A DNA stretch of 64,000 bases from Triatoma infestans (GCA_011037195.1 JAAEAF010003559.1:1-64000), one strand, 5' to 3'. Counted from the first letter of the stretch, positions 45,106 through 55,499 are shown. Translations and numbers: made by a program. Notes: generated by a model not told the origin, from the letters alone.

Positions 45106-46064
45106 TCTATATACATATATAAAAATTCAACATCCGTATGTTTGTGGCCGCAAAACTCGAAAAGTAATCGATGGATTGACTTGAAATTTTTACACAATGT
45201 TACATTTCTATATAAGAGTTTTTATATATACTTTTTACTCCGAAGTTCCCACGGAAACGGGAACTTCTTCGAGCGTTTCGCGAAGTTGGCAGAAATACAC
45301 AGACTCAGACGCGTTGCAATGGTGGCCACTCTCTGAACCACTTTCTCAACTAATTATAAGTACCTGTATTACGATGTTTCCCACGGAAACGGGAAATTTC
45401 GAGCTAAAATCCGTTCAAACGGCCATATTGCGTTAGCACTTGCTTCTTCAGGTGTTGCTGCTACGTTGATAGAAGGAGGTAGAACAGCACATTCAGCTCT
45501 TAAACTGTCATGACTTAAACATGCACTTCACAGAAAACCCAACATGTAACATTTTTCTAAAACATCAGGAATGGGAAAGGTTCTTTGGACGTGCAAAATC
45601 ATTGTATGGGATGAGTGTACAATGGCTTATAAGAAGTCATTGGAAGCATTAGACCATACACTGAAAGACTTGCGAAATAATCAGGTTCCATTTGGTGGAG
45701 CTTTGGTGTTACTAGCCGGAGACTTCAGGCAAACCGCTTCCAGTGATACCTCGCTCAACTGCAGTTGATGCCTGGTTGAAATATTCAACTCTTTGGAGCA
45801 CAGTAAAAAAAAAATCATTTAACAACGAATATGAGAGTTCAACTTCAAAACGATCCAACAGCTGCCATATTTTCTCGAACTCGGTAACGGCACTATTCCT
45901 ACAAATCCGGAACGGGAAAAATCACCTTCCCATCTAATTTCTGCAACATTGTACACTCAAAAGAAGAATTAGTAGACAGGGTATTCCAAAGCATTGGAAC
46001 AAATTATTATGGTTAAGCCTAAAAATCAGACTGAGCCACAGCGAAGCGTGGTCGGGTTAGCTAG
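45106..46064 (+). mobile_element. Helitron, internally deleted, complete termini
   Basis: 5' TC (TCTATATACATATATAAAAA) at 45106. 3' hairpin GCCACAGCGAAGCGTGG, ending with CTAG at 46061-46064. Flanked by A (45105) and T (46065). 959 bp. The host sequence is continuous across the insertion when compared with the inverted partner copy. It shares 5' and 3' ends with 14754-15719 but retains a different helicase segment. Confidence 0.92.
45409..46018 (+). pseudogene. Pif1-like Helitron helicase, central fragment
   Basis: GHIALALASSGVAATLIEGG and RTAHSALKL (following motif I) come first. After a stop and frame change come IIVWDECTMAYKKSLEALD (motif II with DEC) and LVLLAGDFRQT (motif III). Then, frameshifted, come IPRSTAVDAWLKYSTLW and a region near 45935-46015 equal to the NFC.. 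and EELVDRVF blocks. ATP-binding motif I and motifs V/VI are missing. Non-functional. Confidence 0.88.
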
Positions 46065-46119
46065 TATACTTATAAAGTCTCAGAGACATTTTCCGTGGTA
46101 GCCTGCTTCATTTTGTGGT

Positions 46120-46157
46120 CATCGACCGGTTTCGGGCGTTCGCCCATCTTCAGGATG
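46120..46157 (-). ncRNA. hammerhead ribozyme core, left arm
   Basis: Read on the minus strand: helix I strand CAUC; core box CUGAAGA; one extra U; helix II GGGC-GAAC-GCCC; core box GAAA; helix III folding back on itself as ACC/GGU without a loop; cleavage triplet GUC; then GAUG, which closes helix I. All conserved hammerhead positions are present. Loop-free helix III is known in minimal hammerheads of Penelope-like elements and may need a dimer to work. Activity is not shown. Confidence 0.7.
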
Positions 46158-46289
46158 CGTTCTTCAGACAGTGTGCCAACACAGACTCGTACAGAGAGTT
46201 TTTTAAATACTGAGTATTTAAAAAACGCCTCAGTTAGTGTGAAACTAAGTCTCTGGACGAGTCTGTGTTGGCACACTGTCTGAAGAAAG

Positions 46290-46327
46290 CATCCTGAAGA
46301 TGGGCGAACGCCCGAAACCGGTCGATG
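46290..46327 (+). ncRNA. hammerhead ribozyme core, right arm
   Basis: Same organisation as the left arm on the plus strand: CAUC 46290-46293, CUGAAGA 46294-46300, U 46301, helix II 46302-46313, GAAA 46314-46317, helix III and GUC to 46323, GAUG 46324-46327. Predicted cleavage follows C46323. Because the arms are inverted, a transcript of either strand contains one sense ribozyme and its antisense. Confidence 0.7.
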
Positions 46328-46857
46328 ACCACAAAATGAAGCAGGCTACCACGGAAAATGTCTCTGATGCTTTCCAGCTCTGCGGAACCAACCACCACAA
46401 CAAACTTATAAAGTCCTTGCAGTTTGTGAGTTCATTTCATTATACAGTGTTCAGCGTATTATATTCCAGTTTATTTCTCTTAAACCCATTCTGTCTCAAA
46501 TTCTTTCTACCTCAACACATCCATTTTATTTCGAGAATTTAAACAGAACGGGTTTTTGAGAAATAAGCTAGAATAAATGTTGAACACTGTGTAATGAAAG
46601 AGAGAGACACAAAACGCTTGCAAGGACTTTACAAGTATGTAGAATTTAGGTAGCGAGAGATATAGACTGAGTGAATGAGAAAGGTAGTAGAAGGTTGCTA
46701 ATTCGTTGTTAACTGGTCGTAAACTGTTCTAAAAATTGTCCCCTTGTAGAGCTAGCTCGGTGCTATGTATATATAGCTCCCAATCTAGTTTGGCCTAGAT
46801 AATGAATAACTAGATTATCAATTTTGTGTTTCTCTCTGCTCTTCGGATCCTATTACA

Positions 46858-47082
46858 TATACTACAAAACAATAATTATTATATTATAGTCCAGAAGAAG
46901 CTCCTAACTCTAGCCGTAATATTTTTTGAAATCTAACCTAACAGGATAATCAAGTATCCTAAGGATCAAAGTTACAAATAAATATGCTATATCTGTGCAG
47001 TTAGCATTCCAAGTTTAAAGAAAATTATTGGATTTGTTTTCGAGAATGTTTAAAAAATAAATAATAAATAAATAAACAGTTA
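46858..47082. other. spacer
   Basis: No feature recognised. Confidence 0.4.
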
Positions 47083-47245
47083 ATTATTCTGTAGATAGCT
47101 GAGTAGTAAGAGGCGTGAACCACAAAGCTGAGGTGTATTGTGGTACTGGGTTCGATTCCCCCGGTCTTGACCTTAGATTTTATTTGATCTATTAATAGGA
47201 GTAAGTTTAGTAAAGTATGTTTACTAATCTGCACCGACCACAAAC
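47083..47245 (+). mobile_element. SINE family D, copy 2
   Basis: Head with A-box-like TAGCTGAGTAGTAAGAGG and B box CTGGGTTCGATTCCCCC. Body TTAGATTTTATTTGATC and TTTAGTAAAGTATGTTTACT, ending near CCGACCACAAACTCTG. It is better preserved than the copy at 43015. Confidence 0.6.
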
Positions 47246-47940
47246 TCTGATAGATCGATTTTCTTCAAATTTGGAATTCTAGCGACAGTTTTATTACCAT
47301 ATTTCAGCTTTATGTGATTTGAGTTATGTTGACCACCACACACATGAGACCCAACCAGCCCCTACAAAAATTTAAAAAAACAATTCTTTGGATTCAGGGA
47401 ACTTAAAAACATTTCAAAATAAGTATTAAAGTGAAATTCACTTTAACAAGATCGCTATACTTCTTAATACTAAGAAACTGAAAAAATTTTAATTGATTCG
47501 ACAGCTAATCTCATTATTTTCTTAGATCAGATGCGATATTCAGCAGAAAATATTCTTTACTTGAATTACCATAAATACTATCATGTAATAGCTATTCACC
47601 TATGTTTCGTTATTCAGCTAATGTTTCCGCATCCTTTCAGTACAGACATATTAAAACGCAAGTTATAAAAGACAGAAAACAAAACCTAGAGTAATAGAAC
47701 AAACGAAACATCCAGGATGTGGATCGTTTAAAATATTCCTTGTCGTTTCCGACTAAATAAACTTTGTTATAGGATATTGTTTGACATAATTTTAAACTGA
47801 TTGTGAAGTAGTTGTAAGAACGGGCAAAGTGGGAGGATTTTTTATTGAAACGAAGGGACAGGCTATTCATACCGGTAAATTAGTACCGTAACCGTTTTGT
47901 TTCCAGCATTAATTAGATGAACCCCGAGCAAGCAAACAAG
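47246..47940. other. AT-rich spacer
   Basis: Nothing recognised. Confidence 0.45.
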
Positions 47941-48930
47941 TGTGATGTGATGGGAAGAATAAAGAAGATATAATTTTTAAATAATAAATAAATCTAAAAA
48001 TTATAACTAGTAGTTCCAGCCAGCCGCTATCTGCAGGTCAAGAACCGCGGCAAAACCCCTTTCAAACAGGGGTCGATATACAGTCAAAAGAACCGCCGCC
48101 GGCAAAACCCTTTCATACAAGGGTCAATGTACACCTGGCCTGTATTTTCTTCATATAAGGGTCAATGTACACTCAAGAGGCCACCTGGTTACCATCTGTC
48201 ACCACCACCCCGGACCGACCTCCCCTAAGGTCAATATACTAAGCGAGATGTCTTAGTGTGGCACGTACTTACACATCAGCCGATGTGTGAGTGATGCAAA
48301 TATAAACGTCGCTCCACTGGTGGAGGGGAGCAGTCGTACATCAGTTATACACGAGTATTCAATCAGTTATAAATCAGTATTCAACCAGTTCACGACCAGA
48401 TATACATCAGTTCACAACCAGTACGAGATCAGTCATCATTCACGTCAGTTAAGTTTCACACATCGCGAGCGCGTCCCTATTCAAGGACAGTTTTAAACAC
48501 TGTTTCTTTAATATTTATTAATCATTTCATAATTTTTATATTCATTTACAATTGTGCATCTTAGTTTATCTATTTCAAAGCAACTTAAATTATTTGTTAA
48601 AATATAGTTTATTTTCATAAATCAGTAGTACGTATTTCGAATTACAACTCTCTAAAACTCTCTAACTAACAATCGCTTACTCCTCACTTCAACTCCCGAT
48701 ACCAAGACATCTAAATCCAATATACAAGTAACATAACCTATCAATTAGCTTTCTAGGAATATTAAACAAGTAACACTGAAGTCTTAGTACTCAGCTCTTA
48801 AATAGTACTATCACAAACCCAGAAGTGCTCTACCAGCTAGTTACTAACTAGTTACCAGCTAGTTACTAACTAGTTAAAAGATCGAACAAGCAAGCGATCT
48901 AACGTTGTTCGCCAACATTACCACACTACA
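47941..48930 (+). mobile_element. possible LTR or promoter-bearing repeat
   Basis: A GC-richer segment with LTR-like organisation. Three imperfect direct repeats of a CCCTTTCAxACAxGGGTC-type unit lie at about 48050-48170. TATAAA is at 48301-48306. A TCAGTT initiator-like site is about 40 bases downstream, and CAGTT/CCAGTTCAC repeats run to about 48460. Further on, ACTAGTTACCAGCTAGTTAC repeats occur at 48832-48880. Limits are guesses. No coding region or primer-binding site was found. Confidence 0.35.
48301..48346 (+). promoter_or_regulatory. candidate TATA plus initiator
   Basis: TATAAA followed by ACATCAGTT, an arthropod-type TCAGT initiator. The spacing is somewhat longer than the usual 30 bp. 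Confidence 0.3.
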
Positions 48931-49162
48931 ATACTAACACTCTACCATAATCACTCGGCTATCATAGTTTCATCTCTTTTCTATACACTATCTCTTTACT
49001 CAGCCGAAAATTAAAAAAAACAATGTTAAATTAGTCATGAGTCATTGTTATGAGTCAACAACACATCTCACCATCAAATCCTGTATCACACCGCTCACTT
49101 TCGCCCAATTCTTTGTTAAATTTTGTCAAGTTAGATGTCATTTTTTTCTTTTTTTTTTTTTA

Positions 49163-50500
49163 CTTTCTCTTACTCCTGGTAAGAGAAAGTATTGTAATAG
49201 TGTCAAATTTTTCAATATCGTGTTTTCTCCTGAAATACATATCATCCCGGCTCTCAGTTCATAAAAGTTTCGAGTTACCCTGAATACGATAATATTGTTT
49301 TTAGCAAATGGTCAATATGTGTGCGATGTGTGGGTGTTTGTGAACAAATAAATTACCGGACGTTCAAACTTGGTGTTTCGTTTACGTACTAACACCACCA
49401 TCTAAATCAGCGGAAGTGAACTTCGAACTCAATTTTTTTTTTTCTTTTTTCCAGTTTTTCGCGATTTTTTCAGAAACGGCTTTAACGATTTATCTTTAAA
49501 TTTGGTATACCATATACATATATAAATACCTATAAATTTTATTTGTAGATTGTTGTAGGGGATTATTGCACTACGACCTGAAAGATCTATTGTGCCTCCG
49601 GGGAGCCTTCTCTAGCTATAGACAACACTGCCCATCATTGGACAGTGAGTTGCAGTAAGAGAAAATCTAAGGGCAGCATGGTGGATTCGAATCCAGGACC
49701 TCCGAGTTGCTAGTCCAGCGCGCTACTTGATTGAGTTAATCCCTTCCTTTTCCCTTGGCTTAGGCTTGGCAATCAGCTAGGGACGGAGACCCTAGTTTGT
49801 GTACTATCTTTGTCCTTGTCTATAAAGAGTAGAGTGTATGTAGTTTAAGTGTATTGTGTACTGTTCTGACGAAGTGCATGGAATACTGAGCTGTGGTAAC
49901 CCGTGCGGTCGCTACTTCCCCCACGCTACTCGTTATGCCCCTTGCGGGCATAAATTTTATTTAAATATTTTTCCAGAGAAAATTGATTTTTTGGCGGGGT
50001 TTTGGGAGATCAGCAGCGTTATGCTTTCCACTAGAGTAATAAAGCCTCCTATTTTAAGACTTATATAATTTTATTAAAAGCAATGACAAGATTCCAAAAT
50101 TTAAAAAAAAAATCAGTCAATCGAAACATGCGACAACTTTGCAGATTAGATTTTTGATTTCATTTGGAGTTTTCTTGAAAAAAGGTTATAACAATTTTCT
50201 TTAAATTTCAAATGCCCAGAGGCAGAAATATAGGCGTATCACTTTTATTTGTAACATCTTTCCGAAGATATTGATTTCAGAATGGGTTTTGTGATCCCTT
50301 TCAGTTACGTTTAAATTTAAACTGATGCTACATGGTCTTGAGACAAAAAGCGCCAGGTTTATATGTATAAACCCAGCACTACCTTTTATATGGCTAACCC
50401 ATCTAAAAGTTTCTAAACGTATGCAATTTAATGACCACTTTTTTTTTTGATGAATTTGTATTAATTAGAGTTATTGTGTGAGTGTTTTACACAAGATTAT
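49163..50500 (+). mobile_element. HLR repeat with an inserted composite SINE
   Basis: Starts ACTTTCTCTTACTCCTGGTA (49163). The 5' part matches the other copies, then module text is broken by SINE B (49545-49949) with a 13-bp duplication. Further diverged modules end in TTGTGTGAGTGTTTTACAC near 50474-50492. Confidence 0.65.
49545..49949 (-). mobile_element. composite SINE family B, copy with clear target duplication
   Basis: Flanked by ATAAATTTTATTT (49532-49544 and 49950-49962). On the minus strand it begins GCCCGCAAGGGGCATAACG and runs through the 190-bp non-tRNA head, the tRNA-like module (B-box complement GATTCGAATCCAGG), a shortened body and a LINE-like tail (complement of CACTACGACCTGAAAGATC). 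The duplication proves that head, tRNA module and tail moved as one 405-bp unit. Confidence 0.8.
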
Positions 50501-50522
50501 TTTTGTTTCTGTTTTTTTTTTT

Positions 50523-50575
50523 TAAGACACATCTGCAACCACTGGCGTCCGGAGCCTTCTTAGAGACATAGAAGT
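50523..50575 (-). mobile_element. SINE family A, 3' scrap
   Basis: Complement of TTTTTAAGACACATCTGC and GGCGTCCGGAGCCTTC. Confidence 0.45.
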
Positions 50576-50784
50576 AAATTGACTCAAAATTTGATTCCAA
50601 ACAAATGGCTTTTTCTCAACTTAAATTTTTTTTTTTTTAGACAATAATAAAATAGATTCCACAAATTAGTTTACTAAGTTTTTCAGAACCTTTTATAACT
50701 TCAAGTTTCCGCATCCCTTTGTTTTCCCTCCGACGAAAACTAACAAAATTAGCGACTCCCAAGTAGTACACTATTTCTAACCCC

Positions 50785-52245
50785 ATTTTTACTTTCTCTT
50801 ACTCCTAGAATAGAATAGAAACGGCGGGGGGTGAGCCTCATTCCACTGCGACCTACAAGTCGAGGTCTATTGTGGATCCCCTAACGTTACAGAACGGCCC
50901 CCAGCCTTGCCCTCCTAATCAATCCTAGCAAAGCTGAGAGCGGCTCCGTCATGAAGCTTCCAGCTTCGGGATTGCCCGTCCCCAATTGAAGAAACCTAAT
51001 CCTCGCCAGGCCGGCGCACTCACAAAGGATGTGCGCCGGGGTCTCCTCCTCTACCTTGCAGAATCGGCATACCGCACTATCCGCAAGTTGTAGGTGGTGC
51101 ATGTGTCTATTCAGCCTACAATGCCCTGTTAGTAGACCCACAATTAACCTTATATCCCTTCGGGTCTGGCTCAGTAGGTCTTTGGTAAATTTAGGCAAAT
51201 GTCTTTTAATGAAGAGCTTTGCCTGCCACTGTCTGGTATTCCCTCCCTCCAACACAGACGCTGTTCCTCTATCCAATCCCCTCATAGAAGTTTGGATGAG
51301 ACTCCTGGACAAGCCGCACAAGGGTTCTCTTACTCCTAGTAACAAGAAGTATTGTAATCGTGTCAAATTTTTGATATCAAGTTTTCACCGGAAATATCCG
51401 CTTTGAGGTCCACTGAGTCCAAAAAAAGTGGTTTGTAGCAAATGATCTGTGTACGTATGTGTCTGTGTGTGTGTTTATGTGAACAGCATAACCGAAAAAC
51501 GAAAAACCGCAGAAAGTTGAAACGTGATATTCTGTTTAGGTATTACACTATGAGATCTGACAGTACATTATCTGTCAAAATTCCTCAACCGGAAGTACCC
51601 TTTACTAGTAGTTTTTTTTTTTTTAACTTTTTTGCTTTTTCTCAAAATTGGCTCCGACGATTTTCTTCAAGCTTGGTATATCAATTAAACATACAACATG
51701 CTACAACTTTTATTTAAAACATTTCTCTGGGAAAATTGATCTAAGGGCATTTGTTGGGGAGGGGTGGGGTTAGGTTTTCATCTAAAGTACTATTTCAGTT
51801 TATTAGACAATTCTGTCGTCTAAATAATGTTAATTAGAATTGAATATGTTGTTGAAATTCACTTTGAAAAAAAAAACGGATAACCGGAAGTGTGTTTTTA
51901 TTGAAATATATTTTTCAGTTTTCTGGTATTCTGGTAGGGGTGGTATGTTTTTTTTTGTTTTCTTTTTAAATGCTATCATAGTTGATTATACAATTCTATC
52001 ATTCAAACAAAATTAATTAGAAATAAATAGATGGCCAAAAAATCACGATTTCCAAGAAAATTTGTAAACCGGATGTGAGCTTAGACTGAACAGGTTTTTT
52101 TTCAGTTTCCGACGAATTTCGTCGAACTCCGACGAATTTCATTAAATATGATATACTAACTATAAAATTTGTCAATTTCAATTTTGAAAACTGGAGTAAG
52201 AGAAAGTTGTATGTGTGTGTGTGTGTGTGTTTTACACCAGATTTT
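50785..52245 (+). mobile_element. HLR repeat split by a LINE
   Basis: The very first bases (ACTTTCTCTTACTCCTAG) precede a LINE with 15-bp duplications. The HLR continues at 51340 through the 5' part, both modules and GGAGTAAGAGAAAGT (52193-52207), ending in a TG-expanded hairpin region and a T run. Without the LINE it is about 0.93 kb, matching 41549-42453. Confidence 0.75.
50809..51324 (-). pseudogene. LINE C-terminus with RNase H-flanking zinc knuckle, target duplication present
   Basis: Flanked by TTCTCTTACTCCTAG (50794-50808 and 51325-51339). The minus-strand frame is open from 51324 to 50887. It contains WQAKLFIKRHLPKFTKDLL, LLTGHCRLNRHMHHLQL, CRFCKVEEETPAHILCEC (a CCHC-like knuckle) and a C-terminus LSALLGLIRRARLGAVL. 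This is the segment after the RNase H domain in I/R1/Jockey-group LINEs. The 3' untranslated part has GGGGATCCACAATAGACC and GTCGCAGTGGAATGAGGC, then a TTCTA tail. Strongly 5'-truncated but little decayed, so probably young. Confidence 0.82.
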
Positions 52246-53918
52246 TTTTTTTTTTGTTTCCTCCAGTGCTAGAACTAATCAAGATAGGATGTACGGAGGT
52301 AATTTTGTTTTTTAATGTGTACATGTACATTATTACCGTGAAGTTAACTATTTAATCCTTATATTATTCTATGTATTTATTAATTGCTTTTATTTAACGA
52401 ATCAATTACTTTAATTAGAAAAATATATATATATATATATATTTCATGATATGAAAGGCCCATCTCTATTTTTAAGCAAAAATTACAATAAAAAAAAAAA
52501 GAAGAAAATTAAAAAAAAAAGAAAAGAAAATAAAACGAACAACTCTGACGATTTTTAAATGTAATTTTTTTCGTGCTCAGAATTTAATTTATGCCCTCTG
52601 CCATCTACACAAAAAATATAAAATAAATGAAAGAAAGATACATTGCTTTCAGCTCATTCTTTTTTTCTTCTCCTAACTCCCCTTTCTTGTTTTTTTTTTT
52701 TTTAAACAATGCTTTGCTGAGGAAATAATAATAATAAATTCAAACTGCTCGATTACTTTTCTAGTTTTATTTATTTCGTTAACTTTATTTATTTATTTTT
52801 ATTTTATTTTATTTTATTTATTTTTTTTCTTTAATGTTTATTTCTTGTTTTACAAAATCAGAACACCATTTAACACTGTATTCTTTTTCAACTTTATGTA
52901 ATTGTATAAGTTGTATTACTATATTTGGCAAGATGTTTGATTTCGTGAACAATTTCTTACCTTCACTGAATAATAATCAACTTGAGGGAAGAAATTAATA
53001 AAAAAAAAGAAATTAAAAACAAGATGAGATCATTGTGTTTAATATATAATAAATTAAAAACGCTGTAGACAGTTTTGAACAGTTGGTTAAGGAATTATTA
53101 AAAAAATATATATAAAAGAAAATTAATGAACGGACATTCCTTTAAGTCCCTTTTTAATATACGAGTATATATAATAAAAAAAAAGCTTATAATAATTAAT
53201 TATAATAAGATAGATTTAACATTTTAATTATTTTTTTTTATAAAATTTTAATTAATATTTTAAGAAATGAATTTTTAATATTCTTTTTTGACAATTTCTT
53301 AAGTAAATATATATGTTGGAATATCGACTATGAGATATTCTTATTGGTCGTTTCTGATGACTTATTTAGTTATTACTAACGACTAATTTATTAAAATTGA
53401 TCTGTTCCCAAAATTCTTTTGATGATTTAAGACTGATCTACTCCAATTAATACGAGAGTCTCTCTCTTTTTGGAGAATTGGGTCTTTGAAGAAGTACACA
53501 TATCCAAGGCGCTGGCATCGTTTAGATAATTGTGCTAAGTGATTTTCTTGGTGGTAGGGGGTGGGGAAGAAGCATAATATTTCCACCATAACCGTGCCTC
53601 CGTGTAGAATCAGAGATTAGAAAATTATACAGCGACAATTTTAATTCAAATCGTCAATAAAGTTAATTTTCGAAATAGGTTAAAAAAAAAAATCGGAGAG
53701 GTATTCGCAGTGCCTTCTGCTGTGGATCACTAGCAGCTTTCGTTGAAACAGATATCCTTTCAAGAAGCTAAAGAGCAAAATCTAGATATGGACAATAGAA
53801 TGGATGAAGCTAGCTAAAACATTTCCGAAACTCAATTGTACGCAAAAGAAATTTATGGTTTCCGATTGTACTTGTTGTCCATTTACTTCTGCAATCGTAA
53901 ACATTATAATGCTAATCT
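52246..53918. other. AT-rich spacer
   Basis: 1.7 kb of low-complexity DNA with TA (52426-52441) and TTTA/ATTTT tracts. No gene recognised. Confidence 0.5.
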
Positions 53919-54895
53919 CTAGGGAAGGGATTAGGTCAGTGGCAGCGCGCTGGACTAGCAACGCGGAGGTCCCGAGTACGAATCCAGCATGGCTGCCCTT
54001 AGATTTTCGCTTCCTAGGAGGCTCTACTACAGCTCACTATCCGGTGATGAGCATTCTTCTCGTGATACCCTTTTCCTCTTGGTACTAGGGGGACTGGTTT
54101 TAGGATCGTACCTACCCTTTCGGGTTTACCAGTCCCCCGTTGCAAACAACGGGATCGTTTAACAAGAGAGGGATGTCATCACCATGGAGAGACTATTAGT
54201 GCAATACCTCTCCATGGCGGAAGTGCCTAGGCCCACCCCCGCTTGACCCATTTAAGGGCAGGTTGAGATACCAGCGCGCAAAGTGAACACACTTCACTCC
54301 CAGAAGCTAGGGAAGGCACCTCCTAGCAGGCTCTGGTGAACCGCGCACACCCAGCAAATTCGCTTCCAGCTACGGGCTGGCACCAGGGTTTAATTTATAT
54401 TGCGAGTCTCCTCTCGCTCAACTCATGACCTCTGTCACTGGAGTTGTTGCTTAAAACACGACCACTACGAGTCCAACCTCAATTGCAAGAAATTGGCTTG
54501 GAAACTGGTGCTTAGTTGCTTGAGTATTTCAACTCTAACGAGCTTGCGTGACTGATCGCACGCCCGGTGGATCTACAGATTCCATCTACTGATTCCTGTA
54601 CATTGCCTCAAGTGCAGGGGTTCAGTAACCCAGAATACTTACAGGCAACACTGGATAAAGGGTCAAGATAGGATTGGTCGGGGTGAGGGATTCCCCAACC
54701 TGGAGAACCAGAGGCTGATTGCACCCCGCAGGATGGGCGATGGTGACGCCACATACCCACGCTCTACCGGTGATGGGCAGTGTTGCTTGCTATAGCTAGA
54801 AAACGCTGCTCGGAGGCCGGTACTGTACTTGAGAAGGCTTGGGGGGCACAATAAATCTTTCAGGTCGCTGTGTATATCCCCTTGAAAAAAACAAA
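53919..54895 (+). mobile_element. SINE family B split by a GC-rich insertion
   Basis: The head, with A-box (TTAGGTCAGTGGCAGCGCGC) and B-box (CGAGTACGAATCCAGC), and the body up to CCGGTGATG lie at 53919-54049. The body resumes with CCGGTGATGGGCAGTGTTGC at 54777 and ends in the B-type tail GGCACAATAAATCTTTCAGG near 54846-54865. The 190-bp non-tRNA head of other family B copies is absent. Confidence 0.65.
54050..54776. mobile_element. GC-rich structured insertion of unknown type
   Basis: 727 bp bounded by a 9-bp direct repeat, CCGGTGATG (54041-54049 and 54777-54785). It is markedly GC-richer than the window. It has strong hairpins: GGGGGACTGGT with ACCAGTCCCCC (about 54088-54138), and CCATGGAGAG with CTCTCCATGG (about 54183-54218). 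No open frame of note and no poly(A). It could be a LINE 5' untranslated region, a structured-RNA-derived retrocopy, or a new element. I cannot assign it. Confidence 0.5.
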
Positions 54896-55499
54896 AAAAT
54901 TTTAACAATCATTATATATTTTCAGAAAACTTAAATATGCCTCGATTAGTCTACTTTAACTAGGAAGTTATTGTTTATTAAAGACTTCTTTTTAAAACAC
55001 AAAAGAAAATATTGGCATCGATTAGAGTTTCATTTTTAAATATTAGTGTGAGTGTTAATGAAGTTTCGATTAACTTAGATAAAGGATTTTTTTCCTTGTA
55101 AAACACTTAGGTCTTCTGGCTGAGACAGTGTCAGCAGTTTGTCATAAACCGACATTTCGTCCTACTAAAATAGGTTTAGGTTTGTTCCATGGTAGTGTCG
55201 CCTCTAAGCTGAAACACTCTGACTTCCGCGGCTAATCATTATTGTTTCAGCTTTAAAGTCAGTACTGCAATCATTTTGAAAGTCGCCTGTTTAAATTAGT
55301 ATTCTTTCATTTTGTACTGGACATAATATTATGTTCTTGTTGTTTAGTACACGAAAAGAATGCACTTAACATTCTTTCAGCACTCTTCACATACTCTTAA
55401 TCACGCGTTCTTAGACTTACTTATACCAGGTTAAGGATGTGGTTTTTAACTATGAACAGTGTCTAGTCATTCCAATGAGCGCACTCTGGGGATGTTTTT
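54896..55499. other. spacer
   Basis: Nothing recognised. Confidence 0.4.

Larger units (their letters stand above)
46080..46403. mobile_element. hammerhead palindrome, best copy
   Basis: A 324-bp inverted repeat flanked by ACTTATAAAGTC on both sides (46068-46079 and 46404-46415; 12-bp duplication). Arms of about 135 bp are nearly perfect complements, including GTGGTAGCCTGCTTCATTTT and CAGACAGTGTGCCAACACAG. The middle holds a second perfect hairpin around AAATACTGAGTATTT. One end starts TCAGAGACATTTTCC. The other extends about 35 bp further, to CCACCACAACAA. The copy at 59217-59592 has the same two ends in opposite orientation. No coding capacity. Confidence 0.85.
44869..46857. mobile_element. 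family L LTR-like inverted pair, invaded twice
   Basis: The outer ends are TGTAATAGGATCC (44869) and its complement GGATCCTATTACA (46857). The plus copy runs 44869-45105, 46065-46079 and 46404 to about 46493. The gaps are a Helitron and a hammerhead palindrome. The minus copy is about 46537-46857. A spacer of about 45 bp joins them. Once the insertions are removed the two arms align over their length. Confidence 0.65.

Noticed and set aside
48287..48496. Open frame MSDANINVAP... as a small secreted or regulatory protein
   Set aside because: It overlaps the TATA/initiator region and CAGTT repeats and lacks any signal peptide or domain.
51029..51406. 125-codon plus-strand frame
   Set aside because: Antisense shadow of the LINE frame at 50887-51324, crossing the LINE/HLR junction.
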